Positions 1 through 6,762 of a DNA stretch of 11,417 nucleotides are shown one piece after another. Each line of letters begins with the position of its first letter. Position 1 is the first letter of the stretch. The position numbers and the translations under genes are program-made. Source of the DNA: an uncultured Eubacteriales bacterium (GTDB lineage: Bacteria > Bacillota > Clostridia > Oscillospirales > Oscillospiraceae); NCBI GenBank assembly GCA_900554855.1, contig USIZ01000017.1, positions 1-11,417 of the forward strand, written 5' to 3'. Under the pieces are notes generated by a model. That model ran no database searches, had not been told where the DNA came from, and was given only the letters and a program-made list of their open reading frames with translations.

Positions 1-28
1 CTTTCCCTACACGACGCTCTTCCGATCT
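1..28. other. Illumina sequencing adapter (artefact, not genomic)
   Basis: Bases 1-28 read as the 3' part of the Illumina TruSeq Read 1 adapter: CTTTCCCTACACGAC followed by GCTCTTCCGATCT. The genomic sequence starts directly after the final CGATCT. This is untrimmed adapter left at the end of an assembled contig, so nothing in it should be interpreted biologically. The mnmG reading frame begins at the junction only because the insert happened to start there. Confidence 0.97.
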
Positions 29-1402
29 GTGGGCGTAGTGCTCCGGGACTCCGGCCCGGATGGGATGCAGGCCGCCGGGGCGCTGACGGACAGCCTGCAA
101 AAACTCGGCCTGCGCCTGCGCCGCTTCAAGACCGGCACGCCGCCCAGAGTGAACCGGCGGAGCGTGGACTTCAGCAGGATGGAGATCCAGCCCGGTGACG
201 AGGATCCGGTGCCCTTCTCCTTCTCCACAGAGGCGGTACCGGAGAACCGGGCGGTGTGCTGGCTGACCTACACCACGCCACGCACCCATGAGATCATCCG
301 GGCCAACCTGGCGAGAAGCCCGCTCTATGACGGCACCATCGCCTCCACCGGCCCCCGCTACTGCCCCTCCATCGAGACGAAGATCGTTCGCTTTCCGGAT
401 AAGGAGCGCCATCAGCTCTTTATCGAGCCCATGGGACTCAACACGGAGGAGCTCTATATTCAGGGCTTTTCTTCCTCCATGCCGGAGGACGTGCAGATCG
501 AGATGCTTCACTCGGTGCCCGGGCTGGAGCACGCGGAGATGACCCGGTGTGCCTACGCCATTGAATACGACTGCGTGGATCCCACGGAGCTGAAGCCCAC
601 GCTGGAGACGAAAAAGGTGGCCGGACTCTACGGCGCGGGCCAGTTTAATGGGTCCTCCGGCTATGAGGAGGCGGCGGCTCAGGGCTTTGTGGCCGGGGTC
701 AATGCCGCGCTGAAGCTCAAGGGCGAGAAACCCATGATCCTGCGCCGCTCAGACGGCTATATCGGTGTGCTCATTGACGATCTTGTGACCAAGGGCACCG
801 AGGAGCCCTACCGCATGATGACCAGCCGGACGGAATACCGCCTGCTCCACCGGCAGGACAATGCGGATCAGCGACTCACCCCCATCGGCCACCGCATTGG
901 ACTGGTGGACGAGGCTACGGCCCAGGCGGTGGAGGAGAAATACGCCGCCGTGGAGCGGGAGATCCAGCGGCTGGAGCACACCGGCGTGCCCGCTTCGCCG
1001 GAGCTGAACGCCATGCTGGAGGAAAAGGGGGAGAGCGCACCCAAGGGGGGCAGTGCCCGCCTTGCCGATCTTGTGCGCCGTCCCCGGATCAGCTATGCCG
1101 ATCTGGAGTCCTTCGACCCCGGCCGCCCGTCGCTGGATCGGCTCGTCCGGGAGCAGGTGGAGATCAGTATGAAGTACGAGGGCTATATCGCCCGCCAGAT
1201 GCGGCAGGTAGAGGAGTTCCAGCGTCTGGAGAGCCACGCTCTGCCCGCTGATCTGGATTATGCCGCGCTGGACGGCCTGCGTCTGGAGGCGCGGGAAAAG
1301 CTCAGCCAGATCCGTCCCATCAACCTTGGCCAGGCCAGCCGCATCTCCGGCGTCAGTCCTGCCGACATCGCCGCCCTGATGATCTGGCTGGAAAAGCAGT
1401 GA
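29..1402 (+). CDS. mnmG: MnmG (GidA), tRNA uridine-34 carboxymethylaminomethyl-modification enzyme, N-terminus missing
   Basis: MnmG is the FAD-dependent partner of the GTPase MnmE. Together they place the (carboxymethyl)aminomethyl group on U34 of tRNAs reading NNA/NNG codons, in the cytoplasm. The visible 457 residues carry both family signatures: GPRYCPSIETKIVRF (about residues 108-122 of the fragment) and AGQFNGSSGYEEAAAQG (about 203-219). They also hold the RRFKTGTPPRV segment (31-41), DDLVTKGTEEPYRMMTSR (250-267) and the C-terminal helical MnmE/tRNA-binding region with QASRISGVSPADI (435-447). Full-length MnmG is about 620-630 residues, so roughly 170 residues with the FAD-binding GxGxxG are lost at the contig end. 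The GTG at base 29 is not a real start; it abuts the sequencing adapter. The stop is TGA at 1400-1402. In many Firmicutes rsmG follows mnmG, but it does not do so here. Family identity is secure. Confidence 0.96.
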   Translation: MGVVLRDSGPDGMQAAGALTDSLQKLGLRLRRFKTGTPPRVNRRSVDFSRMEIQPGDEDPVPFSFSTEAVPENRAVCWLTYTTPRTHEIIRANLARSPLYDGTIASTGPRYCPSIETKIVRFPDKERHQLFIEPMGLNTEELYIQGFSSSMPEDVQIEMLHSVPGLEHAEMTRCAYAIEYDCVDPTELKPTLETKKVAGLYGAGQFNGSSGYEEAAAQGFVAGVNAALKLKGEKPMILRRSDGYIGVLIDDLVTKGTEEPYRMMTSRTEYRLLHRQDNADQRLTPIGHRIGLVDEATAQAVEEKYAAVEREIQRLEHTGVPASPELNAMLEEKGESAPKGGSARLADLVRRPRISYADLESFDPGRPSLDRLVREQVEISMKYEGYIARQMRQVEEFQRLESHALPADLDYAALDGLRLEAREKLSQIRPINLGQASRISGVSPADIAALMIWLEKQ

Positions 1403-1440
1403 GGGGAATTGTGGGTTGTGGAAATAAAGACAGACTGTCG

Positions 1441-1518
1441 CCCGCGTCATTCTGAGGAGCGAAGCGATGACTGCGCCCGAAGGCGTGTGCAAGCGGCCAA
1501 CCGCCCGGCGGGCGGCGC
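1441..1518. repeat. REP-like intergenic element with inverted repeats
   Basis: Just after mnmG lies a GC-rich block unlike the AT-rich DNA that follows it. It contains GTCAT...GAGCGAAGCG...ATGAC near 1447-1471, a motif style (CATTCTGAG-GAGCGAAGCG) that recurs as dispersed intergenic repeats in many bacterial genomes. It also contains a perfect hairpin CCGCCC-GGC-GGGCGG at 1501-1515. No T-tract follows that hairpin, so it is not a classical terminator, although it may protect or end the mnmG transcript. Its status as a dispersed repeat is inferred from motif resemblance; only one copy is present in this window. Confidence 0.5.
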
Positions 1519-1525
1519 TACAAAA

Positions 1526-1540
1526 ATCTGTATAACAGAT
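1526..1540. promoter_or_regulatory. Operator-like palindrome upstream of the MFS gene
   Basis: ATCTGT-ATA-ACAGAT is a perfect 6-bp inverted repeat with a 3-nt centre, immediately followed by an AT-rich stretch. About 20 bp further (1559-1569) there is a second small palindrome, ACAAA-C-TTTGT. Both lie upstream of the candidate promoter of the transporter gene and could bind a dimeric regulator. No regulator gene is adjacent, and short palindromes arise easily in AT-rich DNA, so this is tentative. Confidence 0.3.
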
Positions 1541-1576
1541 ATAATAAAAAGGGTATCACAAACTTTGTAAAACTGC

Positions 1577-1640
1577 TTGAAATTCCTTGGCGAAACAGTA
1601 TCATATATACTTGTCTCGATATAATTATAAATGATATACT
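1577..1640 (+). promoter_or_regulatory. Candidate promoter region of the MFS-hydrolase pair
   Basis: The best fit is TTGAAA (1577-1582), a 16-bp spacer and TATCAT (1599-1604), which gives a leader of about 50 nt. A second option, TTGTCT (1611-1616), 18 bp and TATACT (1635-1640), would start transcription only about 15 nt before the ATG, leaving almost no leader, so it is less likely. The stretch is clearly AT-rich against a GC-rich background, as expected for a promoter region. Confidence 0.5.
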
Positions 1641-1661
1641 GGAGAAGAAAGAGGAAATTTC

Positions 1662-2819
1662 ATGCAGAAGAAACTGTTCAACCGCTACTATCTCTGCGTC
1701 TGGTTCGGCTCACTGTGCCTGCTGCTGGTGCACAATATGCTGAACAACGCACTGCCCCTGTATCTGGCCAGCATTGGCTTTTCCACCAGCTTTTCCGGCC
1801 TGATCGGCGTGCCCTTTGCCATTCTGGGCATCATCGGCCGCCTGGCCGGCGGCTATCTGGCCGACAGCCGCTCCCGCCGGCTGGTCATGGTGAGCGGCAC
1901 CGCCCTGATTGGCGTGAGTGCTTTCCTGTTCGGCCTTGTCCCGGCGGCGGCGCTTATGCTGCTGCTGCGCGGTGTGCAGGGTATGGGCTTCGCCTCCGGC
2001 AACGCCGCCTTTGCCACCGCCAGCGTGGACGTCACGCCTCCGGAAAAGTCCAATCTGGGCGTGGGCATCTTCTGGGCGGCCATGGCCGTCAGCGTGGCCT
2101 GCGCCGGCTATCTGGTGCTGGGTCTGAGCGCCGGCGGCAGCTATGCCCCGGTGTTCACCCTCTGCCTGGTGCTTGGTCTTGCGGGCGCGGTGCTGGCACT
2201 GGCTTGCAATTATGAGAAGGGCAGGGCGAAGCCCGCCCAGTCCGCCCCTGCCGAGCGGGGCGTGCAGGCCTTTCTGGAGAAGGCCGCTCTGCGTCCGGCC
2301 GTCATCGAGTTTCTCGTTATGCTGGGCGTGGCCAGCTGCAACAGCTTTATCCTGATGTTCGCCCAGCAGAAGGGCTACTCCAACCCCGGCGCCTTCCTGC
2401 TGATCGCCGCCATCGCCATGGCCATCACCAACCTGTCCACCGACGCCCTGCTGAAGCGGATGAAGCCCCAGACCCTCATGACCGTGGGTATGATCCTCTG
2501 CGGCGTGTGCTATGTGCTGATGGGCGCGGCGCCCTGCCAGGCCACCTATTTCCTGGGCGGCGTCGGCTATGGCGCGTCCATGGGCTTCTCCTACCCCGTC
2601 CTGACCGTTATGGCGGTGAACGGCGTGCCGGAGCGCCGCCGCGGTGCGGCCACCAGCACCATGCTCATGGCCGGTGACGTGGGTGTCGGCGTGGGCACCT
2701 TCCTGTGGGGTGCGATCATCGACGGCGCGGGCTTCACCGTGTCCTTCCTGCTGGCCGGCATCAGCGTGGTGCTGGGCGGCGTGTTCTCCTGCCTGTTCTA
2801 TCTGGGCAGGAAAAAGTAA
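1662..2819 (+). CDS. MFS (major facilitator superfamily) transporter, 12 membrane segments
   Basis: A 385-residue, strongly hydrophobic polytopic membrane protein of the usual length for a 12-helix MFS carrier. The loop between helices 2 and 3 carries the MFS motif-A form GGYLADSRSRR (residues 63-73). Helix 4 begins with LLRGVQGMGFASGN (101-114), also typical of the superfamily. A hydrophilic central loop (about 184-212, rich in Ala, Pro and charged residues) separates the two six-helix halves. The C-half repeats the pattern with ERRRGAATSTMLMAGDVGVG (324-343). The ATG at 1662 has AGAGGA about 7 bases upstream. The substrate and direction cannot be read from the sequence. The next gene, 62 bp downstream on the same strand with no terminator between, encodes a PhlG/phloretin-hydrolase-like enzyme, so an aromatic or polyphenol substrate is a reasonable guess. 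It could equally be a general drug or sugar efflux carrier. Confidence 0.9.
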   Translation: MQKKLFNRYYLCVWFGSLCLLLVHNMLNNALPLYLASIGFSTSFSGLIGVPFAILGIIGRLAGGYLADSRSRRLVMVSGTALIGVSAFLFGLVPAAALMLLLRGVQGMGFASGNAAFATASVDVTPPEKSNLGVGIFWAAMAVSVACAGYLVLGLSAGGSYAPVFTLCLVLGLAGAVLALACNYEKGRAKPAQSAPAERGVQAFLEKAALRPAVIEFLVMLGVASCNSFILMFAQQKGYSNPGAFLLIAAIAMAITNLSTDALLKRMKPQTLMTVGMILCGVCYVLMGAAPCQATYFLGGVGYGASMGFSYPVLTVMAVNGVPERRRGAATSTMLMAGDVGVGVGTFLWGAIIDGAGFTVSFLLAGISVVLGGVFSCLFYLGRKK

Positions 2820-2881
2820 TTCTATCCGCCTGATCCGACCGGTTTGGCGGAAATAACTGCAATGAACGGAAGTTTTTTATT

Positions 2882-3658
2882 ATGACAGATTATATTCCAA
2901 ACGGCGGCCAGATCGGTCTGCCCATTCGTGACAACATCCACGTCCGCCTGCCCGCGTTTACCCCGGCGCCCCGGCCCCAGCCGGAGCTGGCCGCTCCGGT
3001 GATCGCCCCCGCCTTCGCGGAGCGGGGATTCGTGCTGGGCGCGTGGAGCCAGCATTTTCTCGCCGGCGTGACCGCTGAGATGATGGACTGGTGGTGGGCC
3101 AACATGGAAAAGGGCTACTACCTCTGGGCCCCCGGCGCGCACAAGCGGTTCAGCTGGGTCAAGGCCCCCGGCCAGGTGGGTTTTCTGAACAGCGCCCACT
3201 GCATCTCCGAGGCTATGGTGGAGGGTAAGCCGGTATTCGGCGGCGACGGCGTCATCATCCACCGGCTGGGGCTGGACTGGTTCCCCTTCACCGAGAGCCT
3301 GAGCCATGTCATCGTGGAGGGCGTGTTCAATGACAGGGACGAGTTCTGCGACTGCACGGTCCATATGTGGGAGGACGTCCCCGGCGGCGTGAACCATCTG
3401 ACCGCCTCCGTGCTGAACAGCCGGTGCTCCATGCCCCCGGCCTTTGTCATGGAGTGCCCGGAGGCCAACCCGACCGACGAAGAGCGGGGCATTCACTCCG
3501 AGTATGAGGCCAGCCGCTGGCCGGTCTTCCTGCCCACCCTGTTCCATCTTTGGGAGGGGCATCCCGATCCCAGCCAGAATGTCCCCTGCGACCTGACCGT
3601 GGTCTGGAAGGACGGGAAGCCGGAGTATACTGCCGAAAATGGACCGGTGGAGATCTGA
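2882..3658 (+). CDS. DAPG-hydrolase/phloretin-hydrolase-like enzyme (PhlG-type C-C hydrolase family)
   Basis: A 258-residue soluble protein without signal peptide. It resembles the family of 2,4-diacetylphloroglucinol hydrolase PhlG and the phloretin hydrolase of gut Eubacterium ramulus, zinc enzymes that cleave the acyl-aryl C-C bond of acylphloroglucinols. Landmarks are GVTAEMMDWWWANM (62-75), LWAPGAHKRFSW (81-92) and, near the C-terminus, HSEYEASRWPVFLPTL (205-220). The last corresponds to the family's H-x3-E...FLP-x-L segment. By analogy with PhlG (zinc held by two His and two Glu), H87, a Glu near 110-114, H205 and E209 are candidate ligands; this mapping was made by eye. The weak site CGGAAG lies 9 bases before the ATG. 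It probably shares a transcript with the MFS gene upstream and ends at the hairpin cluster 3673-3789. Substrate is unknown. Family assignment is from motif memory and is moderately confident. Confidence 0.6.
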   Translation: MTDYIPNGGQIGLPIRDNIHVRLPAFTPAPRPQPELAAPVIAPAFAERGFVLGAWSQHFLAGVTAEMMDWWWANMEKGYYLWAPGAHKRFSWVKAPGQVGFLNSAHCISEAMVEGKPVFGGDGVIIHRLGLDWFPFTESLSHVIVEGVFNDRDEFCDCTVHMWEDVPGGVNHLTASVLNSRCSMPPAFVMECPEANPTDEERGIHSEYEASRWPVFLPTLFHLWEGHPDPSQNVPCDLTVVWKDGKPEYTAENGPVEI

Positions 3659-3672
3659 GCAAGAAAAAAGAT

Positions 3673-3703
3673 GTGGCGCCCGCATATTGTGCAGGCGCCG
3701 CAC
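3673..3703 (+). other. Short hairpin downstream of the PhlG-like gene
   Basis: GGCGCC (3675-3680) pairs with GGCGCC (3694-3699). After one mismatch an inner GCA/TGC adds 3 bp around a TATTG loop. There is no T-tract, so on its own it is not a terminator. It may protect the 3' end of the + strand message. Confidence 0.4.
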
Positions 3704-3709
3704 GGTTTG

Positions 3710-3748
3710 AAAAATCCGGTTGCCGCATCATGCGCAACCGGATTTTTT
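3710..3748. terminator. Bidirectional intrinsic terminator between the PhlG-like gene and proS
   Basis: The stem AAAAATCCGGTTGC pairs with GCAACCGGATTTTT (3710-3723 with 3734-3747), with an inner 3-bp extension and a TCA loop. On the + strand it is followed by a run of T (3743-3748). On the - strand the mirror A-run gives a T-run at the other side. It therefore fits termination of both the + strand MFS-hydrolase transcript and the - strand proS transcript. Confidence 0.88.
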
Positions 3749-3758
3749 GACAGACTGA

Positions 3759-3789
3759 ACCGAGCCGGGCATTGTTTGCCCGGCTCGGT
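3759..3789. terminator. Second intrinsic terminator hairpin, nearest proS
   Basis: A perfect 13-bp stem, ACCGAGCCGGGCA/TGCCCGGCTCGGT, encloses the loop TTGTT. It is followed on the + strand by CAATTTTATT, a moderate T-tract. On the - strand it is the first structure after the proS stop (22 bases away) but lacks a T-run there. It is likely a tandem back-up terminator for + transcription and an RNA 3'-end structure for proS. Confidence 0.75.
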
Positions 3790-3810
3790 CAATTTTATTG
3801 GCAGATCAAA

Positions 3811-5253
3811 TCAGTATGCGACGCCCCAGACAACCATCTTGTCGGCGCTCTTTCCGCACACGGCGCACTTGCAGGCGCCGATCTTCTTCTGCTCCAGCGG
3901 CATGCAGCGGGAGGACACACCGGCCTTCTCCTTCATGGCCAGCTCACACTCCAGGCTGCCGCACCACATGGTCTCGGCAAAGCCGCCACGCTTGGACATG
4001 GCGTCCTTGACCTCCTCGAGGGTCTCGCAGGTGTAGGTGTTTTCCTCCAGACGCTTCTTGGCGGACTCATAGAGGTTGGTGTGCAGAGCCTTCAGCAGCT
4101 CGGGCACCTTCTCCTCCAGCTCGTCCAGCGGTACGAAGGTCTTTTCGCCGTTGTCGCGGCGGGCGATGACGCACTGGCCCTTCTCAATGTCCTTGGGACC
4201 GATCTCCACGCGCAGGGGCACGCCCTTCATCTCGTACTCGGCATACTTCCAGCCATTGGACTGGTCGGAGTCGTCGCACTTGACCCGCAGACCCAGGGCG
4301 AGCAGCCGGTCGCGCAGCGCGTAGGCGGCGTCCAGAACGCCCTCCTTGTGCTGAGCCACGGGAATGACCACCACCTGCACGGGGGCGATGGGGGGCGGCA
4401 GCACCAGGCCGTTGTCATCACCGTGGGTCATGATGACCGCGCCGATCAGACGGGTAGTGGAGCCCCAGGAGGTCTGGAAGGGATATTGCAGTTTGTTGTC
4501 CCGGCCGGTGAAGGTCACGTCATAGGCCCGGGAGAACTTGTCGCCGAAGTAGTGGCTGGTGCCGGACTGGAGCGCCTTGCCGTCCTTCATCATGGCCTCG
4601 ATGGTGTAGGTGGCCTCCGCACCGGCGAACTTCTCCTTGTCGGTCTTGCGGCCCTTCACCACGGGGATGGCCAGCGCGTCGCGGCAGAAGTCGGCATAGC
4701 AGTTCAGCTGCTGCTCGGTCTCGGCCTGAGCCTCCTCAGCGGTCTCGTGGATGGTGTGACCCTCCTGCCACCAGAACTCGCGGGAGCGCAGGAAGGGGCG
4801 GGTGGTCTTTTCCCAGCGGACGACGGAGCACCACTGGTTGTACAGCATGGGCAGCTGCTTGTAAGTCTGGAGCACATGGGCCCAGTGGTCGCAGAACATG
4901 GTCTCGCTGGTGGGACGGACAGCCAGCCGCTCCTCCAGCTTGTCGCTGCCGCCCATGGTGACCCACGCCACCTCGGGGGCGAAGCCGTTGACCAGCTCCC
5001 CTTCCTTTTTCAGCAGGCTCTCAGGGATCAGCACGGGCATGGCTACGTTCTTGTGGCCGGTCTTTTTGAACATACCGTCCATGATGTCCACCATGTTCTC
5101 CCAGATGGCATAGCCATAGGGGCGCATGATCATAAAGCCCTTCACGCTGGCGTAGTCCACCAGCTCCGCCTTCAGGCAGATGTCGGTGTACCACTTGGTG
5201 AAGTCCTCCTCCATAGAGGTGATGGCTTCCACTCTCTTCTTGTCTTTTGCCAT
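3811..5253 (-). CDS. proS: Prolyl-tRNA synthetase, type 3 (archaeal/eukaryotic-like)
   Basis: Class II synthetase that activates proline and charges tRNA-Pro in the cytoplasm. The 480 residues match the short archaeal-type ProS, which lacks the bacterial editing (INS) domain. Visible features are the proline/ATP-binding segment RPTSETMF (113-120), motif 2 around SVVRWEKTTRPFLRSREF (143-160) with QEGHTIH (163-169), motif 3 TSWGSTTRLIGAVIMTHGDD (261-280), the anticodon-binding domain from about 290, and a C-terminal zinc domain. Likely zinc ligands are C431, C436, C463 and C466. The protein ends in Tyr480, as is characteristic of this type. The start MAKDKK was chosen because AGGAGA lies 7 bases upstream; an in-frame ATG 21 bases further out has no comparable site. 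It is transcribed alone from a strong promoter at 5337-5365 and ends at the hairpins 3710-3789. Confidence 0.96.
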   Translation of the reverse strand: MAKDKKRVEAITSMEEDFTKWYTDICLKAELVDYASVKGFMIMRPYGYAIWENMVDIMDGMFKKTGHKNVAMPVLIPESLLKKEGELVNGFAPEVAWVTMGGSDKLEERLAVRPTSETMFCDHWAHVLQTYKQLPMLYNQWCSVVRWEKTTRPFLRSREFWWQEGHTIHETAEEAQAETEQQLNCYADFCRDALAIPVVKGRKTDKEKFAGAEATYTIEAMMKDGKALQSGTSHYFGDKFSRAYDVTFTGRDNKLQYPFQTSWGSTTRLIGAVIMTHGDDNGLVLPPPIAPVQVVVIPVAQHKEGVLDAAYALRDRLLALGLRVKCDDSDQSNGWKYAEYEMKGVPLRVEIGPKDIEKGQCVIARRDNGEKTFVPLDELEEKVPELLKALHTNLYESAKKRLEENTYTCETLEEVKDAMSKRGGFAETMWCGSLECELAMKEKAGVSSRCMPLEQKKIGACKCAVCGKSADKMVVWGVAY

Positions 5254-5260
5254 GGTATTC

Positions 5261-5266
5261 TCTCCT
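5261..5266 (-). promoter_or_regulatory. Ribosome binding site fixing the proS start
   Basis: AGGAGA on the - strand, 7 bases before the ATG at 5253-5251. It selects the internal Met over the in-frame Met at 5274 and gives the 480-residue product expected for the family. Confidence 0.85.
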
Positions 5267-5277
5267 GTCAACATCGC

Positions 5278-5325
5278 CCCGCCCCTTGGGACGGGCAGTT
5301 TTTTGCAAAAAAGCGCCGTCAGCGC
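5278..5325 (-). promoter_or_regulatory. Structured leader of proS
   Basis: Reading the - strand, the roughly 77-nt leader holds, in order: a small hairpin GCGC-TGACG-GCGC followed at once by T6 (5325-5307, terminator-like but weak); a perfect 14-nt palindrome TTTTTTGCAAAAAA (5312-5299) that overlaps that T-run; and a 7-bp GC-rich hairpin with one G-U pair (5295-5289 with 5284-5278), a dozen bases before the Shine-Dalgarno site. No T-box sequence is seen. The elements could allow attenuation or control of translation initiation, but none is a recognised riboswitch. Confidence 0.4.
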
Positions 5326-5336
5326 ATAGTTAATTT

Positions 5337-5365
5337 ATTTTACCCTCCATGGGTTTTCTTGTCAA
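5337..5365 (-). promoter_or_regulatory. proS promoter
   Basis: On the - strand, a consensus TTGACA (5365-5360), a 17-bp spacer and TAAAAT (5342-5337), preceded by GG. This is the closest match to a sigma-A promoter in the window and would start transcription near base 5330, about 77 nt before the proS start codon. Confidence 0.85.
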
Positions 5366-5500
5366 GGAGAGAGGGAAACATATCGTGGGCGACCTGCGCT
5401 GTACAGGGAACCGTCGGGGGCGGCGCAGTAAGATCCCTCGGCCGCCGAATGCCGCGGGCGGAAGTTTTGATACCACCCGGTTTGATTCCACAGTCATATT

Positions 5501-5529
5501 TTTCTATCTTGTGCACACAATGGTAAAAA
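5501..5529 (+). promoter_or_regulatory. dac promoter with the TTGTGCAC-N4-TGGTAAAA element
   Basis: An extended -10, TGG-TAAAAA (5521-5529), lies 17 bp downstream of a poor -35 (TTTCTA, 5501-5506). The spacer holds TTGTGCAC (5509-5516) exactly 4 bp before the TGG. The same arrangement occurs before pgi (6771-6790). Of the 20 positions in the composite, the 16 outside the 4-bp spacer are identical. The distance to the dac start codon is about 21 bp, giving a short leader that contains the GGGAGG ribosome site. Confidence 0.65.
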
Positions 5530-5550
5530 CGAGACAGGGAGGCTCTGGCT

Positions 5551-6759
5551 ATGCTGTGGAGAAAACTGTGGGCGGTGCTGTTGGTGCTGGCACTTGTGGG
5601 CGTGCCGATGGCGGGGGCTGTGGAGGAGAGCGAGGCCGAAGAACAGGCGGCCCCGGAGGTGACCTATGATCCGGCGGCGGGGAGCGGCGGCGACCCGATG
5701 CCGGACTCCACGGCGAAGGCGGTGCTGGTCATGGACGCCGGGAGCGGGACGGTGCTCTGGGAGAAAAATGCCCATGAGGTGCTGGAGCCTGCGTCGGTGA
5801 CCAAGATTATGACGATGCTGTTGGTGTGCGAGGCGGTGGACGCCGGACTGCTCGCGCCGGACACCATGGTGACCACCTCTGCCCATGCCGCCGGGATGGG
5901 CGGAAGCCAGGTTTATCTGGAGGAGGGGGAGCAGATGAGTGTGGACGATCTGCTCAAAGCGGTGGCAGTCTCCTCCGGAAACGATGCGGCGGTGGCGCTG
6001 GGGGAGGCGGTGGCCGGCAGTGAGAGCGCCTTTGTGGAGCGGATGAACCGCCGGGCGGAGGAGCTGGGTATGGAGCATACCCACTTTTTGAACTGCACCG
6101 GTCTGCCCACCGATGGCCACGTCACCTGCGCCATGGATATCGCCCTCATGAGCCGGGCACTGCTGAGTCACGAGCTGATCCGCCGGTACACCGGCATCTG
6201 GATGGACTCTCTGCGAAACGGGGCCTTCGGCCTGAGCAGCACCAATAAGCTGGTACGCTATTACGAGGGCTGCACCGGCCTGAAGACCGGCTATACCTCC
6301 GGTGCCGGATTCTGCATCTCTGCCACGGCCAAGCGGGGAGAGCTGGAGCTGATTGCGGTCGTGCTGGGAGCCAAGACCTCCAAGGATCGGTTTGCCACGG
6401 CCTCTACACTGCTGGACTGGGGCTTTGCCAATTTCCAGAGCGTCACGGTGACGCCGGAGGAGCCGCTGGAGAGCGTTCCGGTGACGCTGGGTGCGCAGGA
6501 GCGCGTGGGGCTGACCTGTTCAGCGGCGCGGGTGCTGGTGCGTGCGGCGGACGCCGGAGCGGTGACGGGGGAACTCGTTCTGCCGCAGACATTGGAAGCG
6601 CCTGTGGAGCTGGGGCAGGTCGTGGGACGGTATGTCATCCGGGTGGGGGATGAGACCGCCGCTGTGGCGGATGTGACAGCGGCGGAGTCGGTCGAACGGC
6701 TGGAGCTTTTTGACGTATTGAGTCGATTTGTAAAAATAATGCTATACGGTCGGTTTTAA
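5551..6759 (+). CDS. D-alanyl-D-alanine carboxypeptidase (DacF/PBP5-like, peptidase S11)
   Basis: A penicillin-binding DD-carboxypeptidase that trims the terminal D-Ala from peptidoglycan stem peptides at the outer face of the membrane. A signal peptide covers residues 1-23 (MLWRK, a hydrophobic core, then a likely AGA cleavage site). All three catalytic motifs of the family are present: S82-V-T-K85 (SxxK), S142-G-N144, and K245-T-G247. The peptidase domain runs to about residue 290. A beta-rich C-terminal domain (about 295-385), as in PBP5, follows. The last residues FDVLSRFVKIMLYGRF look like the short amphipathic membrane anchor of such enzymes. The ATG at 5551 has GGGAGG 8 bases upstream. 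It is divergent from proS. pgi follows 96 bp downstream (GTG start) with its own promoter and no clear terminator between, so partial read-through is possible. The exact paralogue name (dacA, dacB or dacF) cannot be settled here. Confidence 0.95.
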   Translation: MLWRKLWAVLLVLALVGVPMAGAVEESEAEEQAAPEVTYDPAAGSGGDPMPDSTAKAVLVMDAGSGTVLWEKNAHEVLEPASVTKIMTMLLVCEAVDAGLLAPDTMVTTSAHAAGMGGSQVYLEEGEQMSVDDLLKAVAVSSGNDAAVALGEAVAGSESAFVERMNRRAEELGMEHTHFLNCTGLPTDGHVTCAMDIALMSRALLSHELIRRYTGIWMDSLRNGAFGLSSTNKLVRYYEGCTGLKTGYTSGAGFCISATAKRGELELIAVVLGAKTSKDRFATASTLLDWGFANFQSVTVTPEEPLESVPVTLGAQERVGLTCSAARVLVRAADAGAVTGELVLPQTLEAPVELGQVVGRYVIRVGDETAAVADVTAAESVERLELFDVLSRFVKIMLYGRF

Positions 6760-6762
6760 TAC

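Noticed and set aside
1501..1515. mnmG intrinsic terminator
   Set aside because: The perfect hairpin CCGCCC-GGC-GGGCGG is not followed by T residues on either strand.
2822..3703. Open frame on the - strand opposite the PhlG-like gene
   Set aside because: The + frame has family motifs and a position after the MFS gene; the - frame runs through terminator hairpins and has a low-complexity composition.
3772..5526. 584-codon open frame on the + strand opposite proS
   Set aside because: It is a GC-rich antisense shadow of proS: low-complexity Leu/Gly/His-rich product, no domain, and proS itself has full motifs, promoter and ribosome site.
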